Part shown: piece after piece, positions 48,280 through 57,176 of the stretch
Numbering within the stretch: the first letter of the stretch is position 1
How the letters are laid out: each line of letters begins with the position of its first letter
DNA from: Nocardioides sp. TRM66260-LWL
GTDB lineage: Bacteria > Actinomycetota > Actinomycetes > Propionibacteriales > Nocardioidaceae
Direction: 5' to 3'
Length of the DNA: 64,000 nt
Assembly (NCBI RefSeq): GCF_020075545.1
Contig: NZ_JAIQZK010000003.1
Coordinates: forward strand, 1 to 64,000
Position numbers and translations under genes: made by a program
Notes under the pieces: model-generated
What the model was told of the DNA's origin: nothing
The model's input: the letters and a program-made list of their open reading frames with translations, nothing else
The model's database searches: none

Positions 48280-49431
48280 ATGAAGCGACTCCACCGCGTC
48301 GCGATGCTCGCCTGTGGCCTCGGCCTGGCGACGGCTGCCCTCGGCACCAGCATCGCCGTTGCTGACCCGTCGGGTGACCCCGCCGGCACCGTGCGCCCCC
48401 TCCAGGGCATGGGCTCGGACACCACCGAGGAGGTCATGCAGGGCCTCTCCGACGTGATCACCGACAGCAACGGCAACAAGCTCATCGCCTCGTGGAACTC
48501 CACGGGCGCCGGCTTCACCACCCGCTCGTCCACGACCTCGTCGTCGGGCTGCTCCTTCACCGCCTACAACGCCGGCGACACGTGGGTTCTCGGCAAGCGG
48601 GCCAACAACTCGGGCAACGGCGCGGCGACCCTGCGTGCGGCCGTGACCAGCAACAGCCCCTACGCGGGCTGCGTCGACTTCGCCCGCGCGTCGTCTTCCC
48701 AGACCGGCCTCGACGCCAACAACAAGTTCGTCAACATCCCGTTCGCCAAGGACGCCGTCGCGTTCGCGGTGACCTCCACCAGCAACTTCCCGCGCAAGCT
48801 CACCGGCGACTCGCTCTACGCGATCTACCACTGCACCTACGGCGGCGCCACGCCGGCCGACTGGAACCGCGCGGCCGGCACCGGTCCCTACCACGCCCTC
48901 GTCCCGGCCCCTGGCTCCGGCACCCGCTCGTTCTGGCTGAAGGCCATGGGCATCAGCACCGACGGCACCTTCGACGCCACCGCGTACCCCTGCATCTCGG
49001 ACTCGCAGGACCGCGTCTCCGCCAACAAGGCCCCGCTCATCCAGGAGCACCGCGGCAACGTGCTCGACGACGACAGCATCGTCCCGATCTCGATCGCCCA
49101 GTACATCGCCCAGGCCCAGGGCACCAGCACCGACTACCGCGGTGACGCCCTCCTCGGCACCGTCGCGTCGACCGGCGGCGTGGTCAGCTACCCGATCTCG
49201 CTCAACACCGGCTACGCCAACAACCGCGGCACCAAGATCCTCGACCTGACCCGCGACGTCTACAACGTCGTGCCGCAGAACGCCATCACGTCCAGCAACG
49301 CCGCGTTCAACCAGACGCTCAGCGACGTCTTCGTCGGTCCCAACTCCAAGGTCTGCCAGGCCCAGTCGACCATCTTGAAGTACGGCTTCGGCGTGCTGTC
49401 CACCTGCGGCGACACCTCGCTCGTCAAGTGA
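48280..49431 (+). CDS. Secreted PstS-like substrate-binding protein
   Basis: A 383-residue protein with a clean signal peptide cleaved near AVA-DPSG. The mature region starts with VRPLQGMGSDTTEEVMQGL and continues with IASWNSTGAG, resembling PstS entry motifs, then VDFARASSS and the hinge-like PAPGSGTRSFWLK (compare R-DGSGTT in PstS). Seven Cys are present. It has no membrane anchor, unlike the other two binding proteins of the operon. AGGAG lies 9 nt before the ATG, 84 nt after the previous gene. Confidence 0.8.
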   Translation: MKRLHRVAMLACGLGLATAALGTSIAVADPSGDPAGTVRPLQGMGSDTTEEVMQGLSDVITDSNGNKLIASWNSTGAGFTTRSSTTSSSGCSFTAYNAGDTWVLGKRANNSGNGAATLRAAVTSNSPYAGCVDFARASSSQTGLDANNKFVNIPFAKDAVAFAVTSTSNFPRKLTGDSLYAIYHCTYGGATPADWNRAAGTGPYHALVPAPGSGTRSFWLKAMGISTDGTFDATAYPCISDSQDRVSANKAPLIQEHRGNVLDDDSIVPISIAQYIAQAQGTSTDYRGDALLGTVASTGGVVSYPISLNTGYANNRGTKILDLTRDVYNVVPQNAITSSNAAFNQTLSDVFVGPNSKVCQAQSTILKYGFGVLSTCGDTSLVK

Positions 49432-49460
49432 TCTCCCCCCCACAGAGAGAAAAGACTCAG

Positions 49461-51059
49461 ATGAAGCTCAACCGCACCCTCGCGCTCACCTGCGCGACCG
49501 CCGCGGCCGCGTCGGGCATCGCCGTCGTCGCCGCCGGATCCGCGGAGGCCGCCCCGGCGCCCTACCGGATCCTGACCGTGTCGCCGGCGTCGTCGGCCAC
49601 GCTCGCCCAGGCGCTGGAGTTCGACTCCAATGCGACCTGCGGCTCGCTCGGCGCGACCAACTCCAAGGTGACCTTGTCCGGTCCGGCGCTGTCCGCTCCG
49701 GCGAACATCCTGGGCAACAACGACACCAACGGCATCACCTCGACCCACTTCGTCGGCCAGAAGACCTTCAAGCAGATCTTCTCGGCCATCGGCGTGAACG
49801 CGCCGTCCGGTGCCTACACCGTCACCGCGGTGTGCCAGAACGCCGACGGCACGACGGTCTTCGGCACCTTCGTCGGCAAGGTCACCTTCACGCCCAACAA
49901 CGCGGGCAGCGACTCGGCGTTCAGCTCCTCGGTTGGCGACCCGGCCACGGAGACCTCGGTCGACGCGATCGCCGGTGGCCCGTTCACCTACGGCGACTCG
50001 GTGACCCTCTCGGCGTCGGTCGCCGCGGCGGCCAACGGCCCGGTCAACGGCGGCACCGTGCAGTTCAAGGTCGACGGCAACGCCCTCGACGTGGCCCAGC
50101 CCGTCGTCAACGGTGCGGCGTCGCTCACCACGACGGCGATCACGGCGGGTGACCACTCGATCACCGCCGACTACCTGCCGGGCACCGCGAAGTTCGGTGC
50201 GTCGTCCTCGGTGAACAACCGGGCGATCACCATCGCGAAGAAGTCGACCAGCCTGACGCTGACCGACAACGGCGACACCGCGCAGTACGCCGACGCAGTC
50301 TTCACCGCGAAGGTCGCCGCGGGCATCGCCGGCTCGGTCGACTTCTACATCGACGGCACCAAGGTGGCCACCAAGGCCGTCGACGGCACCGGCACCTCGG
50401 TCTACTCCGACAAGACGCTCGACAAGGGCACCCGGGTCGTCCGTGCGGTCTTCACCCCGACCGACGCCAACGTCACCGGCTCGGAGGCGACGATCAACCA
50501 CACCGTCACTGAGGCGCTGTCGAAGCCCGCCTTCGAGACCCTGAGCGTCGAGGTGCAGCCCGGCTCGCTCACCATCTCGATCGCCGACCCCGACCCGCTG
50601 AGCGCCGCTGGTGACGGCCAGGTCAAGCTGAGCGACCCGGTGATCGACCAGACCGGCTCGAAGTTCGTCTCGACCGGCTCGATCGACCCGATCACCGTCA
50701 CCGACACCCGCGCCGGCGACAAGGGCTGGACCGCTCAGGCCAGCGTGTCGGACTTCGTCTACGCGAAGGACAAGACGGTCAAGATCTCGGGCTACGACCT
50801 CGGCTTCAAGCCGAAGAAGGTCTCGGCCGCCGACCACCAGAACCTGACCCTCGGTTCGAAGGTCGACCCCGCCCTCGTGCTCGCCGGCGCCAAGCCGTCC
50901 GACGCGTCCCTGGGCCTCTACGACGCGCGCACCTTCGCGTCGGCCCCGGCCAAGGCCGGCACCGGCACGGCCAAGCTCGCCGCGGACCTGCTGCTGCAGG
51001 TGCCGACCGAGCTCCCGCCGGGCCTCTACACGGCGACGCTGACGTTCACCGTCTCCTGA
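49461..51059 (+). CDS. Secreted protein: two-Cys N-domain, two Ig-like domains, WxL-like C-domain
   Basis: A 532-residue secreted protein. The signal peptide ends near AEA-APAP. Residues about 32-155 form an N-domain with two Cys (ATCGSL and AVCQNADG) shared with three neighbours. Two bacterial Ig-like domains follow (GGTVQFKVDGNALD and AGSVDFYIDGTKVA). The last ~180 residues (VEVQPGSLTISIAD; VTDTRAGDKGWTAQASVSDF; LLLQVPTELPPGLYTATLTF) resemble a WxL surface domain, although the first motif reads W-T-A rather than W-x-L. WxL domains bind cell wall and DUF916 proteins in Firmicutes, and a DUF916 gene lies downstream. No anchor is seen. Confidence 0.75.
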   Translation: MKLNRTLALTCATAAAASGIAVVAAGSAEAAPAPYRILTVSPASSATLAQALEFDSNATCGSLGATNSKVTLSGPALSAPANILGNNDTNGITSTHFVGQKTFKQIFSAIGVNAPSGAYTVTAVCQNADGTTVFGTFVGKVTFTPNNAGSDSAFSSSVGDPATETSVDAIAGGPFTYGDSVTLSASVAAAANGPVNGGTVQFKVDGNALDVAQPVVNGAASLTTTAITAGDHSITADYLPGTAKFGASSSVNNRAITIAKKSTSLTLTDNGDTAQYADAVFTAKVAAGIAGSVDFYIDGTKVATKAVDGTGTSVYSDKTLDKGTRVVRAVFTPTDANVTGSEATINHTVTEALSKPAFETLSVEVQPGSLTISIADPDPLSAAGDGQVKLSDPVIDQTGSKFVSTGSIDPITVTDTRAGDKGWTAQASVSDFVYAKDKTVKISGYDLGFKPKKVSAADHQNLTLGSKVDPALVLAGAKPSDASLGLYDARTFASAPAKAGTGTAKLAADLLLQVPTELPPGLYTATLTFTVS

Positions 51060-51215
51060 CCCGTGCACCAGCAGGCGCCTGAGCGCGCCTGAGCCCCACC
51101 CGCACCACCGCTCCACCCGTCGGGTGGGGGTCGCGTCCCTGGCGATCCCCACCCGATCGGGGCGTCCAGCCCCATGTCCCGTCCGTCCCGTCGGCTGCCC
51201 GGAGGAGGTCACGCC

Positions 51216-52631
51216 ATGCGGCATCTCGCGTCCGCGTCCCTTGCCGTGGTCCTCGCCGGCGGGCCGATGCTGCTCCCGCCGCCGGCCCTGGCCGACGACC
51301 CGTCGACGCCGACCCTCCGGGTGCTCCCCGGGCACGGCGACTGGACGGACACGCCGGCCCTCGAGGGCCCGTCCTGCTCCCCGTCGGCCGCGACCTCGAC
51401 CGTCACGCTGCGGGGGCCCAGCCTGCGCGCGGACGCCCTCGTCGCGCCCGCCGAGCTGGCCCGCGCGCGGCGGACCGCCTCCGGCGACCAGCGCGTCCTG
51501 GCGACCTCCTTCGCCGCCTTCTTCCACGACACCGGCGTCGCTCCGGTCGTCGGGCGTCCCTACGTCGTGGCGTGGACCTGCCGCGACGCGGGCGGACGCC
51601 CCCTGACGACCGTCGAGCGCTCGGTGACGTTCGAGCGCACGGGCGACTCCCTCGCCTTCCGCACGCTCCCCCCGGCGAGCTCCGGCGCCTCGGCGTCCGC
51701 GAGCGCCGTCGACCCGGCGTCGGCGTCGCAGCCGACCCCCAGCCCGACCCCCAGCCCGAGCGCCGCCGCGTCGTCGCCGGCGCGGCCTGCGACGACCACC
51801 GCGCCCGCGGTGACGACGGCGCCGCCGGTGACCGTGCGACTCCGCGCCGACGGCCCGACCAGCCGCTGGCATGCCGCGCGGTTCACGGCGATCGTGCCGG
51901 CCGGATCGCGCGGCGTCGTCCGCCTGCTCGTGGACGGCCGGCAGGTGCGGACGGCGCGGGTCGCCGCCACCGGTCGCGTGCGTCTCGTCGCGCCGTTGCT
52001 CCGGGTCGGCACCCACCCCGTGCGTGCCGTGTTCGTGCCGGCCGATCGTCGACTCGCGCCCGTCGCCTCCCGTGACGTCTCGCAGATCGTCGCCGCCGAC
52101 CCGGAGCGGGTCGTGGCCCAGACGCTGCGGGTCGAGGTGCAGCCCGGTGCCCTGACGATCTCGGTGCCCGACACCTCCGACGGCCAGGTCGCGCTGGGCC
52201 AGCCGGTCCTCGACCAGTCCGGCGGCCAGATGGTCGCGAGCGGCTCGCTCGACCCGATCGTCGTCTCCGACACCCGCGCCGGTGACCCCGGCTGGACGGC
52301 GTCCGGCAGCGTCACCGACTTCGTCCAGACCCGCGACGCGACCCAGCGCATCTCGGGATATGACCTGGGCTGGACGCCGACGATGACCTCGGTGTCGTCC
52401 AACCAGGCTCCCGGCTTCGCCCTCGGACCCCGCATCCGCCCCGCCCTCGTGGCGGCCGGCGGCATCCCGGCCGACCCCGACCTCGGCCTCCACGACTCCC
52501 GGATCCTCGCCACCGCGACCGCCGACCACGGCAGCGGCACGGCGTACCTCGGCGCCGACCTGCTGCTGCAGGTGCCCACCGAGACCCCTCCGGGCCGTTA
52601 CGTCGCGACGCTGACCATCACGGTCGGCTGA
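51216..52631 (+). CDS. Secreted paralogue: two-Cys N-domain, Ig-like domain, WxL-like C-domain
   Basis: A 471-residue protein. The signal peptide is cleaved near ALA-DDPS. The N-domain (about 28-140) has Cys in GPSCSPS and AWTCRDA and is the most diverged of the four. A Ser/Pro linker with AT-rich-free TPSPTPSPS repeats follows, one Ig-like unit (about 205-295), and a C-domain of about 170 residues clearly paralogous to that of the previous protein (VEVQPGALTISVPD; VSDTRAGDPGWTASGSVTDF; LLLQVPTETPPGRYVATLT). GGAGGAGG precedes the ATG. Both genes probably arose by duplication within the operon. Confidence 0.75.
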   Translation: MRHLASASLAVVLAGGPMLLPPPALADDPSTPTLRVLPGHGDWTDTPALEGPSCSPSAATSTVTLRGPSLRADALVAPAELARARRTASGDQRVLATSFAAFFHDTGVAPVVGRPYVVAWTCRDAGGRPLTTVERSVTFERTGDSLAFRTLPPASSGASASASAVDPASASQPTPSPTPSPSAAASSPARPATTTAPAVTTAPPVTVRLRADGPTSRWHAARFTAIVPAGSRGVVRLLVDGRQVRTARVAATGRVRLVAPLLRVGTHPVRAVFVPADRRLAPVASRDVSQIVAADPERVVAQTLRVEVQPGALTISVPDTSDGQVALGQPVLDQSGGQMVASGSLDPIVVSDTRAGDPGWTASGSVTDFVQTRDATQRISGYDLGWTPTMTSVSSNQAPGFALGPRIRPALVAAGGIPADPDLGLHDSRILATATADHGSGTAYLGADLLLQVPTETPPGRYVATLTITVG

Positions 52632-52665
52632 GCGCGGCCGGCGTCCGACCACGACGCCGGCGGCA

Positions 52666-52793
52666 CCACCCAGCAGGACCAGCACCACCCAGCAGGACCA
52701 GCACCACCCAGCAGGACCAGCACCGCCCAGCAACGCCCAGCAACGCCCAGCAACGCCCAGCAACGCCCAGCACCACCCAGCAACGCCAAGCAC
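52666..52793. repeat. Intergenic minisatellite: 19-bp and 10-bp tandem units
   Basis: Three perfect 19-bp units (CCACCCAGCAGGACCAGCA) are followed by seven 10-bp units of CGCCCAGCAA and variants. It lies in the 235-nt gap between the second WxL-like gene and the DUF916 gene. Spacing does not fit CRISPR. Such a tract may vary in length between strains and could affect expression of the downstream genes. Confidence 0.9.
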
Positions 52794-52866
52794 CACTCCG
52801 CATCACCGGCCGGACGGCGACCACCGCCCGACCCCGGGTCGACCCACCCACACGAGACGGAATCCC

Positions 52867-54030
52867 ATGACCACCCTCAGCAGGCTCCTGGCCGCCGCAG
52901 CCGTGCTCCTCGGCACGCTCGCCGGCCCGGCCCGGGCGGACGGCCCGACCACGCCGCCCGCCGGCACCCCGACACCGGGTGCCCCCACGTCCATCGCCCC
53001 CGACCCGACGAACAGCGGCGGCAAGAGCCGCGTCACCGTCGGCATCCAGACCGCCACCCCGCAGGGACCCGACCAGCGGGCGCGGTACGTGTACACCCTC
53101 GATCCGCGCGGCGTCCGCCAGGACACCGTCGCGGTCTTCAACTACAGCGGCCGCCCGGCGGTCGTCGGGCTGAGCGCCAAGGACGCCACCTCGACGCCCG
53201 AGGGCGCGTTCATCATCCAGGACGAGGCGACCAAGGCCACCGACGTCGGCTCCTGGATCTCGCTCAGCCGCACCCGGCTGACCCTGCCCCCGCGCTCGAT
53301 GGCGCTCGTCCCGTTCCAGGTGGGCGTGCCCTACAACGTGACGCCCGGTGACCACGCCGGCGCCGTGCTGCTCTCGATCGCGACCAGCAGCATCAAGCAG
53401 GGCAAGCAGGTGATCGTCTCCAACCGGGTCGGTCTGCGCGTGCTCATCCGGGTGCCCGGGGCACTGAAGCCGCAGCTGACCATCGAGAACCTCCGGACGG
53501 AGGCCCGCGGCGGCTGGCACTGGTGGGGCTGGACCCGGCCCCACACGACCTACACGGTGCGCAACACCGGCAACGTGACGCTCACCGGCGCCACCTACCT
53601 GCGCTACCTGCGGTCCTTCGGCATGGACCCGCTGTCGGTGCCCGACGGTCAGCTGCCCGACCTGCTCCCGGGCGGCACCACTGACGTCACCGTCGACCAT
53701 CCCGGCGCCTTCACCTTCTGGCACCTCACGACCGAGGTGCAGGTGGACCCCGCCGGCCAGGACCTCGGCCAGGTGGTCGCGCCGACCGCGATCGCCCGCA
53801 CCACGATCACGGTGATCCCGTGGGCGCTGCTCGCGGTGCTCGTCGCTCTGGTGCTGCTGCTCCAGTGGGCGATCCGGCGGCTGCTGCGCCGCAGGGCCGA
53901 GCCCGAGACGCCCGAGGACGCCGACCCGTCCGCCGCGCCGGACGGCGACGGCCCGGCTGCGGCCGCGTCCGACCCCGTCCTCCAGACCGCCAGCACCGCC
54001 ACCACGAGTCCCGCGAACGGAGACAGCTGA
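52867..54030 (+). CDS. DUF916 (WxL-interacting, peptidoglycan-binding) membrane protein
   Basis: A 387-residue protein. It has a signal peptide (cleavage near ARA-DGP), then the DUF916 domain (about 50-165: VAVFNYSGRPAVVGLSAKDA, SWISLSRTRLTLPPRS, NVTPGDHAGAVLLS). A second beta domain follows (about 170-300), like the WIP partner domain DUF3324. One transmembrane helix (WALLAVLVALVLLLQWAI, about 315-333) and a cytoplasmic acidic tail end the protein. In Firmicutes, DUF916 proteins bind WxL proteins and peptidoglycan as a surface complex. Its place between WxL-like genes supports the same role here. Confidence 0.85.
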   Translation: MTTLSRLLAAAAVLLGTLAGPARADGPTTPPAGTPTPGAPTSIAPDPTNSGGKSRVTVGIQTATPQGPDQRARYVYTLDPRGVRQDTVAVFNYSGRPAVVGLSAKDATSTPEGAFIIQDEATKATDVGSWISLSRTRLTLPPRSMALVPFQVGVPYNVTPGDHAGAVLLSIATSSIKQGKQVIVSNRVGLRVLIRVPGALKPQLTIENLRTEARGGWHWWGWTRPHTTYTVRNTGNVTLTGATYLRYLRSFGMDPLSVPDGQLPDLLPGGTTDVTVDHPGAFTFWHLTTEVQVDPAGQDLGQVVAPTAIARTTITVIPWALLAVLVALVLLLQWAIRRLLRRRAEPETPEDADPSAAPDGDGPAAAASDPVLQTASTATTSPANGDS

Positions 54031-54031
54031 C

Positions 54032-54886
54032 ATGGCCCGCCACCACCGCCACGACCCCGCAGACACCGGACACCTCGCGCCGAGCTCGGCGATCCGTCTG
54101 CTCCTGGCCGTCCTCGCGGTCGCGCTCGGCGCCGTCGGCGCCCTCGGCGTCGCGGGCCCGTCCCAGGCGTCGTCCAAGCCCGCTCCCCAGTGGCAGGCCT
54201 TCGTGAAGCCCTCCAAGGGGGCCGACGACCAGCCGATCGAGGTGCGCACCTCCGGCGGCTGCCCGCCGCCGGCGACGAACATCATCGGCCGCGTATACGG
54301 CGCCGGCTTCCCCAAGGCGGGCCTCAACGTCATCGGCAACACCGACGCAGGGGTCTCGCAGAAGGGCGCGTTCACGACGGCGCTCTTCAAGTCGATGCGC
54401 GAGTTCATGTTCGACCAGCCGAACCCGGTGCCGCTGCGCGGTGTGTACCGCATCGTCGTCACCTGCCGCCTGCCCGACCGCGACCGCAGCTACGGCGACT
54501 ACGTCGTCGCGATCCGGTTCACCTCGCCTCGCGCCTGGGTAGCGGCCCGCCCGGTCTCCACGACCCCTGGCTACCGTCCGGGGTCCTCGGGCTCTGCGCC
54601 GGGCGACCGTCCGTCGGGCGCTGCCAAGCCCCGTGGAAACGGCTCGTCGGGGCCAGGGGCCTTCTCGGCGCCGACGCCCGGCGACCAGGCGAGCCCAGGC
54701 ACGGCCACCGACGGCTCGTCGCCGGGAGCGGCGCCGAACGGCACCGTCGACCAGCAGGCGGCTGCCGCGCTCGGCTCGACCGGGTCCACCTCATCGCGCC
54801 GTCCCCTGGGCATCGGCATCGCCCTCGTGGGCGGCGCCGTCGTCCTCGCCAGCATCGTCCTGCTCCTGCGCCGCCGCGGCGCGTGA
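54032..54886 (+). CDS. Membrane-anchored paralogue: two-Cys N-domain only
   Basis: A 284-residue protein. A basic start and hydrophobic segment (IRLLLAVLAVALGAVGALG) act as signal or anchor. Residues about 50-165 are the shared two-Cys N-domain (SGGCPPPAT, NVIGNTDAG, KSMREFMFD, VVTCRLPD). A Gly/Ser/Pro linker follows and the protein ends with a transmembrane helix and RRRGA. There is no LPxTG motif. It begins one base after the DUF916 stop, so translation is coupled. Its simple architecture suggests it could present the N-domain from the membrane to the secreted partners. Confidence 0.75.
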   Translation: MARHHRHDPADTGHLAPSSAIRLLLAVLAVALGAVGALGVAGPSQASSKPAPQWQAFVKPSKGADDQPIEVRTSGGCPPPATNIIGRVYGAGFPKAGLNVIGNTDAGVSQKGAFTTALFKSMREFMFDQPNPVPLRGVYRIVVTCRLPDRDRSYGDYVVAIRFTSPRAWVAARPVSTTPGYRPGSSGSAPGDRPSGAAKPRGNGSSGPGAFSAPTPGDQASPGTATDGSSPGAAPNGTVDQQAAAALGSTGSTSSRRPLGIGIALVGGAVVLASIVLLLRRRGA

Positions 54887-54908
54887 ATCCGACACCGAAG
54901 GAATGAAG

Positions 54909-56192
54909 ATGAACCTCTCCCAGCGCTCGCGGCTCGCCGCGGCGACCGCCGCCCTCTCCGTCGTCGGGGTCGCCCTCCCGGTCGCCTTCGCCGTGCCCGC
55001 GTCGGCGGCCTCCGTCGGCAAGATCTTCGTGACGCCGAACCCCGGCACGCAGGACGACTTCCTGACGATGGAGACCGACGCGCCCTGCCCGAGCGGCACC
55101 GAGGCGATCAAGGCGAAGCTGACCGGCCCCGGCATCGCCGACAACGGCAGCAACAACATCGTCGGCAACACCGACTACACGATCCTCGACACCAACGCCG
55201 ACGGCGGGTTCACGGTGACCTCCGCGCGCACCATGAAGGCGTTCTTCCAGCGGCTGAGCATCACGCCGCAGGACGCCGACTACGGCGTGACGATCATCTG
55301 TCAGACCAGCGACGGCGCCACCGTGTTCGGCACCGAGAACGGCACCATCCACATCACGCCCGGCTCCGGCGGCTTCGCGTTCTCCCAGGCCAGCCAGGCC
55401 GCCGCCACCACCACGGAGCTGTCCGTCTCGCCCAGCTCGCCGGTGGCGAGCGGCACGACCACCACGCTGACCGCGACGGTGACGCCCTCGAACGCCGCCG
55501 GCACCGTGCAGTTCAAGCGGGGCGCCACCAGCCTCGGCGCCCCGGTGGCCGTGAAGAACGGGACCGCGACGTTCGCGATCGCGATCGCGTCGGGCCAGGG
55601 CGACCTCGTCGCCGTCTTCACGCCCGACAACGCGAACGCCTACGCCGCCTCGACCTCCTCCGCGAAGGCGTACACCGTCGTCGACGCCCCGACCGTCACC
55701 GGCACGGCCGCGGTCGGCGAGACCCTCACCTGCGGCACCGGCACCGCCGGCACCAAGCAGTTCCAGTGGCTCGTCGACGGCGCCCCCGCCGCCGGCTTCA
55801 CCTCGGCGACCGCGAAGGTCCCTGCCGCCTGGCTGAGCAAGCCGGTGCGCTGCAAGGTCACCACCTCCGCGGACGGCGGCTCGCTGGAGCAGCTGAGCAA
55901 CACCGTCACGGTCGCCCTCGGCGCGGCTCTCAAGCCCACCACCAAGCCGTCGATCTCCGGCACCGCGAAGGTCGGCAAGACCCTCACCTGCAAGCCCGGC
56001 GCCTGGTCGCCGAAGGCGACCTCGTACGCCTACCAGTGGCTGAAGGCCGGCAAGAAGATCGCCGGCGCGACCAAGGCCACCTACAAGGTCGCCAAGGCCG
56101 ACAAGGGCAAGGCGCTCACCTGCACCGTCACCGCCAAGGCGGCCGGTCACAAGGACGGCGTCGCGACGACGAAGGCCGTCAAGGTCTCATGA
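54909..56192 (+). CDS. Secreted paralogue: two-Cys N-domain, Ig-like domain, two C-terminal Ig-like repeats
   Basis: A 427-residue secreted protein. The signal peptide ends near ASA-ASVG. The N-domain (about 30-150) has Cys in DAPCPSG and IICQTSD and the core NNIVGNTDYTI and TMKAFFQRL. A Big_3-type Ig domain follows (GTVQFKRGATSLG), then two repeats typical of actinobacterial surface proteins (GETLTCGTGTAGTKQFQWLV; GKTLTCKPGAWSP with YAYQWLKAGKKI). GAAGGA ends directly before ATG 54903 but stands 6 nt before ATG 54909, so I use the latter. The end is Lys-rich. Its stop overlaps the sortase-like gene as ATGA. Confidence 0.75.
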   Translation: MNLSQRSRLAAATAALSVVGVALPVAFAVPASAASVGKIFVTPNPGTQDDFLTMETDAPCPSGTEAIKAKLTGPGIADNGSNNIVGNTDYTILDTNADGGFTVTSARTMKAFFQRLSITPQDADYGVTIICQTSDGATVFGTENGTIHITPGSGGFAFSQASQAAATTTELSVSPSSPVASGTTTTLTATVTPSNAAGTVQFKRGATSLGAPVAVKNGTATFAIAIASGQGDLVAVFTPDNANAYAASTSSAKAYTVVDAPTVTGTAAVGETLTCGTGTAGTKQFQWLVDGAPAAGFTSATAKVPAAWLSKPVRCKVTTSADGGSLEQLSNTVTVALGAALKPTTKPSISGTAKVGKTLTCKPGAWSPKATSYAYQWLKAGKKIAGATKATYKVAKADKGKALTCTVTAKAAGHKDGVATTKAVKVS

Positions 56193-57169
56193 CGCTCCTC
56201 GAGCCCGCCGAGCCGGACGCCCCGGTCTCGGCCGACGAGCCCCCTCGTGGGCGCCCACGGGGGAACCGGGCGGCGAGCTGGCGCGGGGTCGCGCGCCAGC
56301 TCGTCCGCCCGCCTGTCCGCGAGCTGACCGCCGCCGAGGCGATCCGCCGCGCTGCCCTGGGGTGCCTCGCGATGCTGATGCTGGCGACCCTCGCCGACGC
56401 GACCGTCGTCGGGATGCTGCGTCACGACCGTGCCCAGGCCCAGGCGTTCGATCGGCTGCGATCCGACCTGGCCAACGGCACCGCACCAGTCGGGCAGACC
56501 GATGTCGACGGACGGCTGCTCGACCTCGGCGCGCCGCTGAGCATCCTCTCGATCCCCGCGATCGGCCTCAAGGAGGTCGTGCTCGAGGGCACGACCTCCT
56601 CGGTGCTCGCCCAGGGCCCTGGCCACCGGCGCGACTCCGTGCTGCCCGGCCAGGCCGGCGTCAGCATCATCGCCGGCCGCCGCGCCGGGTACGGCGCCGA
56701 CTTCTCGCGGCTCGACGAGCTCGCGCGCGGCGACGTCATCAACGTCGTCGGCAGCCAGGGCGTGCAGAGCTTCGAGGTCGTCGGCGCGCGTCGTCCGGGG
56801 GACCCCGTGCCGGTGCTGAAGGCCGGCGCGAGCCGCCTGACGCTCATGACGGCCTCCGGGCCGCCCTTCCTGCCGAAGGACGTGCTGCGCGTCGACGCGA
56901 TGCTCACCTCGAAGGTGCAGCCGGCCCCCGCGCCCGTGCTGAGCTCGGCGTCCCTCGGTGCCGACGAGGCGCCGATGGCCGGACAGCGCGACATCGGCCT
57001 GCCGCTGTTCCTCTGGGCCCAGCTGCTGCTCCTCTCGCTGACCGGCGTCGTCGTGCTGCGTCGGCTGTGGGGCCGCTGGCAGACCTGGGTGGTGGCGGTG
57101 CCGCTGCTGGGGCTGGCCTCCCTCGGCGTCGGCCACCAGTTCGCCCTGCTCCTCCCGAACCTGATGTGA
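56189..57169 (+). CDS. Sortase-fold protein lacking catalytic His and Cys
   Basis: A 326-residue membrane protein with one N-terminal helix (about 56-75), an extracellular sortase domain (about 118-240) and two C-terminal helices. Class E-like features are clear: [34 protein letters not shown] and [11 protein letters not shown]. In active sortases the next motif is AGHR and the nucleophile sits in TLVTC; here they read AGRR (Arg164) and TLMTAS (Ala222). Both catalytic residues are therefore replaced, and transpeptidation is not expected. It may have become a binding or scaffolding part of the surface complex. It lies 7 nt before pstB. Confidence 0.85.
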   Translation: MTLLEPAEPDAPVSADEPPRGRPRGNRAASWRGVARQLVRPPVRELTAAEAIRRAALGCLAMLMLATLADATVVGMLRHDRAQAQAFDRLRSDLANGTAPVGQTDVDGRLLDLGAPLSILSIPAIGLKEVVLEGTTSSVLAQGPGHRRDSVLPGQAGVSIIAGRRAGYGADFSRLDELARGDVINVVGSQGVQSFEVVGARRPGDPVPVLKAGASRLTLMTASGPPFLPKDVLRVDAMLTSKVQPAPAPVLSSASLGADEAPMAGQRDIGLPLFLWAQLLLLSLTGVVVLRRLWGRWQTWVVAVPLLGLASLGVGHQFALLLPNLM

Positions 57170-57176
57170 GGTCACC

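Noticed and set aside
52666..52793. CRISPR-like repeats
   Set aside because: Units are 19 and 10 bp, directly tandem with no unique spacers and no cas genes.
49260..52796. A 1178-codon open frame on the minus strand
   Set aside because: It is antisense to two well-supported secreted-protein genes and the minisatellite, and its sequence is Arg/Gly-rich or short-period repeat, typical of high-GC shadow frames.
56189..57169. An active sortase for the LPNTG protein at 36366
   Set aside because: Both catalytic residues are replaced (Arg164, Ala222).
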